This document shows positions 1 to 5,535 of a stretch of 6,554 nucleotides of DNA, piece after piece (position 1 is the first letter of the stretch; the number at the start of each line of letters is the position of its first letter). The translations under genes were made by a program, and so were the position numbers. Under the pieces are notes generated by a model. That model saw nothing but the letters and a program-made list of their open reading frames with translations, was not told the DNA's origin and made no database searches. The DNA comes from Prevotella sp. UBA7764 (GTDB lineage: Bacteria; Bacteroidota; Bacteroidia; Bacteroidales; Bacteroidaceae), in contig DLDU01000050.1 in assembly GCA_002481295.1 (NCBI GenBank), forward strand, positions 1-6,554, read 5' to 3'.

Positions 1-484
1 CCCAGCGTATGTCGGCCAGGCTGTTTCCGTAAGCCGACCTGCTTGTTGAGTCAACAGCACAGAGCTCCATCTTTCCAATTCTCTCTGAGCGAAGACGCAA
101 CAGGGCCTGGCGGTCTTTCTCGGTGATTGACTGCGTAAGACGGGTGATGTCTCCCGGCGACATTTCGCGTGCGGACGGAGTCTTGGTGTATCTCTGCCAG
201 CGAGCGAGCCTGCTGTAAGAATAGCTGGAAATATAGGGGAACATGGCAAGTGTCATGATGTCATCCACTTTCTCCTTGTTTCCCTCGAACACCTTCTCCA
301 GGTCCTCGCGTATCTTGGTCTTCTCTGCAACTCTTTCCATAAGCCACACGTCGCCATACAGACGGTTCTGCGCGTCTCCATTATAGGAGGGTCTCCCTGC
401 TTTCCTCGTGCTTGGCAATGAGTCAAGTTCACTCAAATCCCATCCCTGTGGGAATACCAATTGTTTTCGCTCGGCAGGAGGCAT
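1..484 (-). CDS. DDE transposase of IS4/IS1634-like type, N-terminal part (runs off the left edge)
   Basis: An open frame on the minus strand runs from the window edge to about 484 without a stop. Read from the ATG at 484-482 it gives 161 residues. The segment LYGDVWLMERVAEK (about residues 42-55) and the following helical region resemble the N-terminal region of Bacteroidetes IS4/IS1634-like transposases. The segment LCAVDSTSRSAYGNSLADIR (141-160) matches the block around the first catalytic aspartate of the DDE triad, which would be D145. The other two acidic residues and the C-terminus lie outside the window. The enzyme would cut and rejoin DNA at the ends of its insertion sequence. The start is uncertain: I recall relatives with a longer region ahead of this block, and the frame stays open upstream of 484 into sequence that is antisense to the xylanase remnant. 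No clear ribosome binding site is seen. Transposase identity is fairly sure from motif recognition; the subfamily is less so. Confidence 0.75.
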   Translation of the reverse strand, partial: MPPAERKQLVFPQGWDLSELDSLPSTRKAGRPSYNGDAQNRLYGDVWLMERVAEKTKIREDLEKVFEGNKEKVDDIMTLAMFPYISSYSYSRLARWQRYTKTPSAREMSPGDITRLTQSITEKDRQALLRLRSERIGKMELCAVDSTSRSAYGNSLADIRW

Positions 485-508
485 GTAGAGATACGCCTTG
501 CCAGGAAT
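1..508 (-). mobile_element. Insertion sequence, 5' (transposase-start) end; right boundary approximate
   Basis: The transposase frame fills almost all of this stretch. On the other side, xylanase-like protein sequence becomes recognisable from about base 512 on the opposite strand. The element boundary must therefore lie between about 485 and 514; 508 is a working guess. The second end is outside the window, so neither terminal inverted repeats nor a target-site duplication can be verified. The call rests on the transposase and the abrupt loss of the neighbouring gene. Confidence 0.55.
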
Positions 509-799
509 AAGTGCCAAAGCGACTGCTACAAGATGATCTTCGAGTCGTATAAAGCCAACATCCCCGAGGCACAGCAGAGTGGCATCACCATTTGGAGCCT
601 TTCCGACAACGAGGCTGAGCATGAGTACTGGCTCAAAGGCGACGTGCCCAATATCTTCGATGCCAGCTATCTTCGCAAGTGGGCTTACAAAGGTGTCTGT
701 GACGGTATCGCCGGAGAGGATCTCGGACTGAAATATGGCGGTGAGGACTACAAGGCTTACTACGAGAAACAAAACGTGTCGAGCACGGTATCGGAATAA
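509..799 (+). pseudogene. GH10 endo-1,4-beta-xylanase, C-terminal remnant (5' end missing)
   Basis: The plus-strand frame ending with TAA at 797-799 encodes the C-terminal end of a glycoside hydrolase family 10 barrel. SDCYKMIFESYKANIPEAQQ is the penultimate helix, GITIWSLSD (codons from about 560 on) matches the last beta strand with its conserved tryptophan, and PNIFDASYLRKWAYKGV matches the family's closing block of the type PLLFD-nY-PKPAY. GH10 enzymes hydrolyse internal beta-1,4 bonds of xylan and in Bacteroidetes are usually exported. Both catalytic glutamates of the family lie N-terminal to this piece and are absent, so it cannot be active as it stands. The frame is open back to 422 but has no ATG, and upstream of about 512 the sequence belongs to the transposase region on the other strand. 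This is most simply a gene broken by an insertion sequence; the rest may lie beyond the element. An N-terminally truncated product from the TTG at 461 is formally possible but unlikely to be made. Confidence 0.75.
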
Positions 800-820
800 G
801 CGATTGAGCGCAACATAGCA

Positions 821-858
821 GATGCCGGTCACACTCCCTGTGGCCGGCATTTCTTTTT
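821..858 (+). terminator. Intrinsic terminator after the xylanase remnant
   Basis: The bases ATGCCGGTCACA (822-833) pair with TGTGGCCGGCAT (839-850), giving a 12-bp stem with one G-U pair and the five-base loop CTCCC. TTCTTTTT follows at 851-858. It starts 22 bases after the xylanase stop, so it would have ended the original xylanase transcript. The reverse strand has no comparable T-run after the stem, so it is probably one-directional. Confidence 0.9.
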
Positions 859-1001
859 GTGAATTCTCAATTCTGTCATTCTTGCTTCTTAGAACTTGCT
901 TCTGTCCCCATCCATTTGTCGCTGATGCAGAAAGAAGCGGTGATCGTATCAGGCGATTTTGCGCTGAGAGTGCGAAAGTCATCAAAATATAACTTAATTT
1001 A

Positions 1002-1033
1002 TTTCCGTATCAGCCCAAATCTGTGTAATTTTG
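1002..1033 (+). promoter_or_regulatory. Bacteroidetes-type promoter for the DUF4294 gene
   Basis: TAATTTTG at 1026-1033 matches the Bacteroidetes -7 consensus TAnnTTTG. A weak -33 candidate, TTTC at 1002-1005, lies 20 bases upstream. Transcription would start a few bases downstream of 1033, very close to the ATG at 1042, which favours the next in-frame ATG at 1069 as the real start. Confidence 0.6.
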
Positions 1034-1068
1034 CGGCTGTTATGAAGGTTGCAGATTACATCATCAGA

Positions 1069-1719
1069 ATGTGGAAGCACGTTGCGCTGCTTGCCGTGTG
1101 TCTCTGCATGGTGGTTGCCGCCCATGCACAGGGCGACATCGACCATCCGGGCCATGTCAATCCCGAGGACATGCAGGTGGATATGGACAACCCTACCTTC
1201 GTGCCGATGGTGAAGGTGGGCAAGGTGCTTATGGGGCGTGACTCCATCCAGTATGTGGAACTCAACAATGTGTGGGTGTTCACTCAGCCCGTTTTCAAGA
1301 ACGCACAGGAGCGTGCTGCCTTCAACCGCCTGGTTTACAACGTGAAGAAAGTGCTCCCCATTGCCAAGGAAGTCAACCGCATCATCATCGAGACCGGCGA
1401 TTACCTCGAGACGCTGCCCAACAAGAAGGCCAAGGACGAGCACATGAAGCGCGTGGAGGCCGACATCAAGAAGGAATACACGCCGCGAATGAAGAAGCTC
1501 ACCTACAGCCAGGGTAAGCTGCTCATCAAGCTCGTCTATCGCGAATGCAACAGTTCCAGCTACGACCTCATCAAAGCCTTTCTCGGTCCCGTGCGTGCCG
1601 GCTTCTACCAAGCCTTCGCCTGGGTGTTTGGCGCCAGCCTGAAAAAGGACTATGAGCCCAAGGGCGTCGACCGCCTCACGGAGCGTGTCGTGCTCCTCGT
1701 GGAGGCGGGACAGCTGTAG
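1069..1719 (+). CDS. Secreted DUF4294 family protein
   Basis: The product is 216 residues from the ATG at 1069. Residues 1-20 form a textbook signal peptide: a short basic start (MWKH), a hydrophobic core and AHA before a likely cut ahead of Q21. The mature protein would be in the periplasm or exported. The core from about 60 to 195 looks like DUF4294, a Bacteroidetes family of unknown function. Recognisable pieces are VFTQPVFKNAQERAAFNRLV, NVKKVLPIAKE, an alternating-charge helix (about 119-145), YSQGKLLIKLVYRE (146-159), SSSYDLIKAFLGPVRAGFYQ (162-181) and FGASLKKDYEP (187-197). The frame stays open upstream to 859, and ATG 1042 would add nine residues. I prefer 1069 because the signal peptide then begins normally and the promoter would otherwise leave almost no leader. 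The gene stands alone, with a terminator before it and a long gene-free stretch after it. The family call is by recall of conserved pattern; no biochemical role can be given. Confidence 0.85.
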   Translation: MWKHVALLAVCLCMVVAAHAQGDIDHPGHVNPEDMQVDMDNPTFVPMVKVGKVLMGRDSIQYVELNNVWVFTQPVFKNAQERAAFNRLVYNVKKVLPIAKEVNRIIIETGDYLETLPNKKAKDEHMKRVEADIKKEYTPRMKKLTYSQGKLLIKLVYRECNSSSYDLIKAFLGPVRAGFYQAFAWVFGASLKKDYEPKGVDRLTERVVLLVEAGQL

Positions 1720-1784
1720 AATTAGCTTTACAAAAGTCTGTCAACTTTCTCTTTCATTCTAGAGATAACGATGGCGGCTTTTGA

Positions 1785-1938
1785 GCAGAAAAGGCTTGTG
1801 AAATCCAGCAAAAAGCGTGGGCTTCTTATCAAAAAGGCTTTTTGTAGTGATCATAAAGGCTTTCTGATGTGGTCAAAGCGCCTTTCTGATGTGGTCAGAA
1901 AGGCGTGTTGATAGGGTCAGAAAGGTGTGCTGATAAGA
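1785..1938. repeat. Degenerate tandem array, seven units of 22 bases
   Basis: Units run without gaps at 1785-1806, 1807-1828, 1829-1850, 1851-1872, 1873-1894, 1895-1916 and 1917-1938. The typical unit begins TCA-(3 bases)-AAGGC and ends TGATGTGG or a variant. Units four and five share their last 13 bases (CTTTCTGATGTGG). Units six and seven both start TCAGAAAGG and continue GTG-TGATA. The first two units are more diverged and begin GCA. The phase is kept exactly at 22 bases while the sequence drifts. The units are too short, and lack unique spacers, to be CRISPR. Confidence 0.75.
1879..1905. repeat. Perfect 11-bp inverted repeat inside the array
   Basis: CGCCTTTCTGA (1879-1889) is the exact reverse complement of TCAGAAAGGCG (1895-1905), separated by TGTGG. 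In RNA it would form a stable hairpin with a five-base loop. No T-run follows on either strand, so it is not a standard intrinsic terminator. It could act as an mRNA 3'-end structure for the DUF4294 transcript or as a protein-binding dyad; both are inference. Confidence 0.75.
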
Positions 1939-2054
1939 GCAAATCAGCAGTATCATGGCAAGGAAGCGTGTCAACAAATTACAAGTATTTGGCTTTCAAC
2001 GGGTTATAAAAACACACTGAAATTCGCGTCTTTTCCGTCAAGTACCCACTTGTT

Positions 2055-2121
2055 TCAGAAAATCGCATTCTCAGAGGCCGGAAATTGTCAGAAAGCAAGA
2101 CAAATCAGAGCGTGACAAGCG
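2055..2121. repeat. Loose series of four TCAGA-led units, 16-17 bases apart
   Basis: TCAGA occurs at 2055, 2071, 2088 and 2105, giving steps of 16, 17 and 17 bases. Beyond the lead motif the units differ (for example TCAGAAAATCG, TCAGAGGCCGG, TCAGAAAGCAA). The same TCAGAAAG core heads units of the 22-base array upstream. The signal is weak and could be chance. Confidence 0.35.
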
Positions 2122-2143
2122 CTTCTTTTGGCAGTCTGACAAT
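2084..2143. repeat. 9-bp inverted repeat with a 42-base gap
   Basis: ATTGTCAGA (2084-2092) is the exact reverse complement of TCTGACAAT (2135-2143). It lies about 50 bases upstream of the -33 box of the following promoter, where an operator could sit, but the wide gap and short arms make this tentative. Confidence 0.35.
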
Positions 2144-2192
2144 GTTGTCGTGAGAAAGTCGTCGTGGTTATTTCTATTTTCTTCCTCCAAGT

Positions 2193-2224
2193 TTTGCTTA
2201 TCTGAAAGGAAAAGGTTATATTTG
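2193..2224 (+). promoter_or_regulatory. Strong Bacteroidetes-type promoter for the AAA/PD-(D/E)XK gene
   Basis: TTTG at 2193-2196 and TATATTTG at 2217-2224 are separated by 20 bases, an essentially ideal match to the Bacteroidetes -33/-7 consensus. Transcription would start near 2230, giving a leader of roughly 18 bases before the ATG at 2248. This supports that start. Confidence 0.85.
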
Positions 2225-2247
2225 CAACAACGATAAGCAGCAAGACG

Positions 2248-3981
2248 ATGAACAACGATTTCAAGCAAATACCCTATGGCATCTGTGACTTTAAGCAGGT
2301 ACGGAAGGAAAACAAATATCTGGTGGACAAGAGCATGTACTTCGAGCGGATGGAACGGGCAGGCAACTTTCTTTTCCTTGTCCGTCCGCGCCGCTTCGGC
2401 AAGAGTTTGTTTCTGAACATGCTCGAAGCCTACTATGACATCAACGAGAAGGACAACTTCCAGGAGTTGTTCAAGGGAATGTATGCCGCTGAACATCCGA
2501 CGGAGTACCACAACAAGTACCAGGTGATGCATCTCGACTTCTCTTGCGTGGGTAGCGACATTGATAATCTGAGTAGCAACTTCAATAACTATCTGACTGG
2601 TCTATGCGAGTCTTTTATTAGAAAATACGCATATCTCTATCCGAAAGGCTGTGAAGACGAGGTGCTTCGTGGAAAGACAGGCATAGACATGCTCAACCGT
2701 CTTAACAATGTTGCAAGAGATTCTGGTTGCAGTCTCTACCTGATCGTTGACGAATATGACAACTTCACCAATAATGTTCTTAATGTGAAGGGGCAACAGG
2801 CTTACCACGACCTCACCCACGGAACAGGCTTCTACCGCGACGTGTTCAAGCTATTCAAGCCGATGTTCGACCGCATCATCATGCTCGGCGTCGCTCCCAT
2901 CACACTCGACGACCTGACGAGTGGCTACAACATCGCGCTGAACATGACCATCGATTCGCGCTTCAACCAGATGCTCGGCTTCTCTGAGGATGAGGTGCGA
3001 CAGATGATACGCTATTACAAAGACGCAGGTGCCATCAAGCCGGAAGTCACTGAGGACGGTATCATCGCTGATATTAAGCCGTGGTACGACAACTATTGTT
3101 TTGCCAAGGACAGTTTTGGTCGTGAGCCCAGCATGTTCAACAGCGACATGGTGTGCTACTACATGTCCACACTCGTGGATACGGGTAAAAAGCCCGATGA
3201 GCTCATCGACCCGAACACGATGACAGACTACGGCAAGCTGAAACGTCTCATCAGAATAGACAAGACAGAGGGCAAGCGCACAGAGATCATTCACAACATC
3301 GTGGAGGAAGGCTTCATCAAAGCCCGCGTGGTCTCTCATTTCCCAGCCGAGCGGATGATGGAGTTCGGTAACTTTGTCAGTCTGCTCTATTATTATGGTA
3401 TGCTCACGATCGGCGGAGTGATTGGCGAACGACTCAAGCTCATCATTCCCAACAATAATGTACGGCTGCAATACTATCAGTATCTCTTGGACGAATACAG
3501 TAGCATCCATTCCGTCGATATTTCCGGATTGGATGATTACTTTGATCAGGCTGCACTCGACGGCAACTGGCAGCCACTTCTCTCGTTCATCTGCAAGGCT
3601 TATCACGACACCACGGCTGTGCGCCAGCTTATCGAGGGCGAGCGCAACCTGCAAGGTTTCATGAATGCCTACCTTACGCTGACCAACTATTATCTCGTCG
3701 CTCCTGAGATGGAGTTCTCCCATGGCTATTGCGACTTCTTCCTGTTGCCCAACTACACGGTTTACCCGATGGTTGCCCACAGCTATATCCTGGAGTTGAA
3801 GTACCTCAAGACCGACGCTACCGAGGCAGAGACTGCCCAGCAGTGGACAGAGGCCGTCGCTCAGATCAAGACCTACGCAGCCGACCGCAAGCTGCAGACT
3901 ATGCTCCACGGCACACAGCTCCACCTCATCGTCGTGCAGATCAAAGGCTACGATGTAGTGAAGATGGAGGAAATAAGATAA
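2248..3981 (+). CDS. AAA-ATPase-like protein with C-terminal PD-(D/E)XK nuclease-like domain
   Basis: The product is 577 residues, a normal length for the family pairing an AAA-ATPase_like domain (PF09820 type) with a PDDEXK_9 domain (PF08011 type). The N-terminal domain (about 5-230) has the characteristic lead-in YLVDKSMYFERM (24-35), the Walker A variant RPRRFGKS (46-53; K52, S53), a Walker B IVDEYDNF (166-173; D168, E169) and the family block MLGVAPITLDDLTSGYN (212-228). The C-terminal domain has GYCDFFLLPN (493-502) and YILELKYLK (513-521), giving a plausible D496...E516-x-K518 nuclease centre, followed by a QI-x-x-Y helix (539-543). The family is found in many copies in gut and oral anaerobes. 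Its biological role is not established, with mobile-DNA or defence-like activity suspected. All key motifs are intact, so the protein is probably functional. It has its own promoter, and no terminator separates it from the ABC genes downstream. A lower-GC block inside the gene (about 2560-2790) suggests mosaic origin. Confidence 0.9.
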   Translation: MNNDFKQIPYGICDFKQVRKENKYLVDKSMYFERMERAGNFLFLVRPRRFGKSLFLNMLEAYYDINEKDNFQELFKGMYAAEHPTEYHNKYQVMHLDFSCVGSDIDNLSSNFNNYLTGLCESFIRKYAYLYPKGCEDEVLRGKTGIDMLNRLNNVARDSGCSLYLIVDEYDNFTNNVLNVKGQQAYHDLTHGTGFYRDVFKLFKPMFDRIIMLGVAPITLDDLTSGYNIALNMTIDSRFNQMLGFSEDEVRQMIRYYKDAGAIKPEVTEDGIIADIKPWYDNYCFAKDSFGREPSMFNSDMVCYYMSTLVDTGKKPDELIDPNTMTDYGKLKRLIRIDKTEGKRTEIIHNIVEEGFIKARVVSHFPAERMMEFGNFVSLLYYYGMLTIGGVIGERLKLIIPNNNVRLQYYQYLLDEYSSIHSVDISGLDDYFDQAALDGNWQPLLSFICKAYHDTTAVRQLIEGERNLQGFMNAYLTLTNYYLVAPEMEFSHGYCDFFLLPNYTVYPMVAHSYILELKYLKTDATEAETAQQWTEAVAQIKTYAADRKLQTMLHGTQLHLIVVQIKGYDVVKMEEIR

Positions 3982-4045
3982 AGGTAAAAGAGTAAAAAGG
4001 GAAAAGGGTAATAAGGAGAGAGGGATTAAGAGTAATCATAAAAAG
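3982..4045 (+). repeat. Polypurine spacer with an 8-base period
   Basis: From the base after the stop codon the spacer can be cut into consecutive 8-mers AGGTAAAA, GAGTAAAA, AGGGAAAA, GGGTAATA, AGGAGAGA, GGGATTAA and GAGTAATC, then ATAAAAAG. The spacer is almost pure A/G apart from scattered T and one C. No TAnnTTTG box is seen, so the ABC genes have no obvious promoter here and may be read from upstream. The nearby GGAGAG and AAAAAG pieces could help translation of the GTG-started gene at 4051. Confidence 0.55.
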
Positions 4046-4050
4046 AATCA

Positions 4051-5535
4051 GTGAAGAAGAAAGTAAACATAGGAGTCTTGTTGTTGCTGTTGATGACGCT
4101 GATGAGTTGTGGCAGCAAGCCTAAGGCCATTCGTTCTGCACAGGACTTACCGGGCAGTAAGATCGGTGTGCAGTTGGGTACTACCTCCGACACGAAGGTA
4201 TCGAAGATGGAGCACGACAAGGCTGGCACGCAGGTAGAGCGCTTCACCAAAACGGCCGATGCCATACAGGCACTCTTGCAGGGCAAGGTCAACTGCGTGG
4301 TGGAGGACGATCAGCCCGCCAAGGCTTTCGTGGTGCAAAACGATGGGCTGGCGATTCTGCCCCACGCCTATAGCACTGAGCCTTATGCTTTCTGTGTGGC
4401 GCATGGACGGCGTGACCTTGTGCGAAACATCAACCATGCACTGCAGCTGTTGCGCAACGACGGCACGCTCGACACCATTGTCAACCGCCATCTGCGTCAG
4501 AAGATGAGCATTGCCTACCAGCCGAAGGCCATCGGGCGGCCCAACGGTCGGCTCGTCGTGGCCACCAACGCTACCTTTCAACCCTATGAGTATTACAACA
4601 ACGGGCGCGTGGTGGGTATCGACATCGACATCATGCAGGCCGTGGCCGACGTGCTCGGCATGACGCTGCAAGTGGAGGATATGAACTTCGATGCGGTGGT
4701 CACCTCGGTACAGACCGGAAAAGCCGATGTCGGTGCAGCCGCTCTTACCGTCACACCCGACCGTCTGCGCAACGTCAGCTTCACCGACGCTTATGCCCGT
4801 AGTCGTCAGGTCATCATCGTGAAAACCTCACATCACGAGGCGCGCTCACAGAGCCTTGCGCAAAAGTTCCGGCAGGACTTCCTCGTCGAAGGCCGCTATC
4901 TCTATCTGCTGCAAGGCCTTGACAACACGCTCGTCATCACGCTCTTCGCCATCCTCATCTCGCTCTGCCTCGGCTCGCTCATTGCCATCGTGCGCACCAC
5001 CCACGACCGTACCGGTCGCTACACCGTGCTCAATGCCCTTTGCAAGCTCTATCTCGTCATCATCCGCGGCACGCCGACGATGGTGCAACTCCTTATTATA
5101 TACTATGTCATCTTTGCCGCTGCCGACGTGAGTAAGGTGCTCGTGGCCATCGTGGCCTTTGGCATCAACTCTTCGGCTTATCTGGCTGAGGTGGTGCGCA
5201 GCGGCATCATGTCCATCGACCGCGGACAGAGCGAGGCCGGGCGCTCGTTGGGACTGAGCTATAGCCAAACTCTGCGGCTGATCATCCTGCCACAAGCCTT
5301 CAAAAACGTGCTGCCCGCCATCGGCAACGAGCTCATCACCCTGCTCAAGGAAACGTCCATCAGCGGTTATATCGGCTTGGTAGACCTCACCAAGGGCAGC
5401 GACATCATCCGCAGCATCACCTATGATGCCATCCTCCCTCTGGGGGTGGTGGCCATCATCTACCTTGCCATTGTGCTCAGCCTGTCATCGGCAGTGGGTG
5501 TGCTGGAAAAGAAACTTCGTAAAAATGAAAGATAA
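4051..5535 (+). CDS. Polar amino-acid ABC importer: lipoprotein signal, permuted substrate-binding domain and permease fused in one chain
   Basis: The product is 494 residues from a GTG at 4051; an in-frame TAA at 4039-4041 rules out a longer start, and the first ATG would cut into the signal. Residues 1-20 are a lipoprotein signal with lipobox LMSC and C20. Residues 26-150 match the second lobe of family-3 (SBP_bac_3) amino-acid binding proteins: [10 protein letters not shown] (41-50), [20 protein letters not shown] (67-86) and [16 protein letters not shown] (134-149). Residues 166-258 match the first lobe: [32 protein letters not shown] and [18 protein letters not shown] (231-248), including R238, which in this family holds the ligand carboxylate. 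D86/D87 is the likely amino-group ligand. The lobe order is the reverse of the usual one. Residues 286-490 form a HisM/GlnP-like permease with [10 protein letters not shown] (339-348) and the ATPase-coupling EAA-type loop [15 protein letters not shown] with ILPQA (394-416). It takes up an unidentified polar amino acid across the inner membrane. Confidence 0.92.
   Translation: MKKKVNIGVLLLLLMTLMSCGSKPKAIRSAQDLPGSKIGVQLGTTSDTKVSKMEHDKAGTQVERFTKTADAIQALLQGKVNCVVEDDQPAKAFVVQNDGLAILPHAYSTEPYAFCVAHGRRDLVRNINHALQLLRNDGTLDTIVNRHLRQKMSIAYQPKAIGRPNGRLVVATNATFQPYEYYNNGRVVGIDIDIMQAVADVLGMTLQVEDMNFDAVVTSVQTGKADVGAAALTVTPDRLRNVSFTDAYARSRQVIIVKTSHHEARSQSLAQKFRQDFLVEGRYLYLLQGLDNTLVITLFAILISLCLGSLIAIVRTTHDRTGRYTVLNALCKLYLVIIRGTPTMVQLLIIYYVIFAAADVSKVLVAIVAFGINSSAYLAEVVRSGIMSIDRGQSEAGRSLGLSYSQTLRLIILPQAFKNVLPAIGNELITLLKETSISGYIGLVDLTKGSDIIRSITYDAILPLGVVAIIYLAIVLSLSSAVGVLEKKLRKNER

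Larger units (their letters stand above)
1720..2192. other. Gene-free stretch carrying repeat arrays
   Basis: Between the DUF4294 stop and the next promoter I see no convincing gene. The one plus-strand frame (1927-2115, 62 codons) starts in the tail of the repeat array and has no recognisable motifs. The stretch holds a 22-base-period array (1785-1938), a perfect 11-bp inverted repeat (1879-1905), a loose TCAGA series (2055-2121) and a 9-bp inverted repeat (2084-2143). No clear intrinsic terminator for the DUF4294 gene is visible. Confidence 0.7.

Noticed and set aside
461..508. TTG at 461 as a genuine start of the xylanase-like ORF
   Set aside because: The first 16 codons are antisense to the transposase and have no GH10 resemblance. 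A catalytic domain without its active site is unlikely to be translated from there by design.
994..1611. A 205-codon minus-strand frame over the DUF4294 gene
   Set aside because: It is low-complexity, rich in H, L and V, and antisense to a gene with a signal peptide and family-like blocks, so it is a shadow.
1879..1905. Intrinsic terminator for the DUF4294 gene
   Set aside because: The stem is perfect but no T-run follows on either strand, so it is reported as an inverted repeat only.
1785..1938. CRISPR array reading of the 22-base repeats
   Set aside because: The units are directly adjacent with no unique spacers, they are diverged from one another, and no cas genes are seen.
1927..2115. 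A 62-codon plus-strand frame in the gene-free stretch
   Set aside because: It starts in the last repeat unit and has no family resemblance or promoter box just upstream. Its length is within chance expectation.
2851..3924. A 357-codon open frame on the minus strand inside the AAA/nuclease gene
   Set aside because: It is a frame shadow of the well-supported plus-strand gene. Its protein has no recognisable motifs, and no promoter box is seen for it.
4147..5295. Several minus-strand frames over the fused binding-protein/permease gene
   Set aside because: They are H- and V-rich shadows of a strongly supported transporter gene.
5423..5524. N-terminal extension of the ATPase from the upstream ATG at 5423
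   Set aside because: The extra 34 residues overlap the permease gene and resemble no ATPase N-terminus, while the ATG at 5525 gives the family's normal length.
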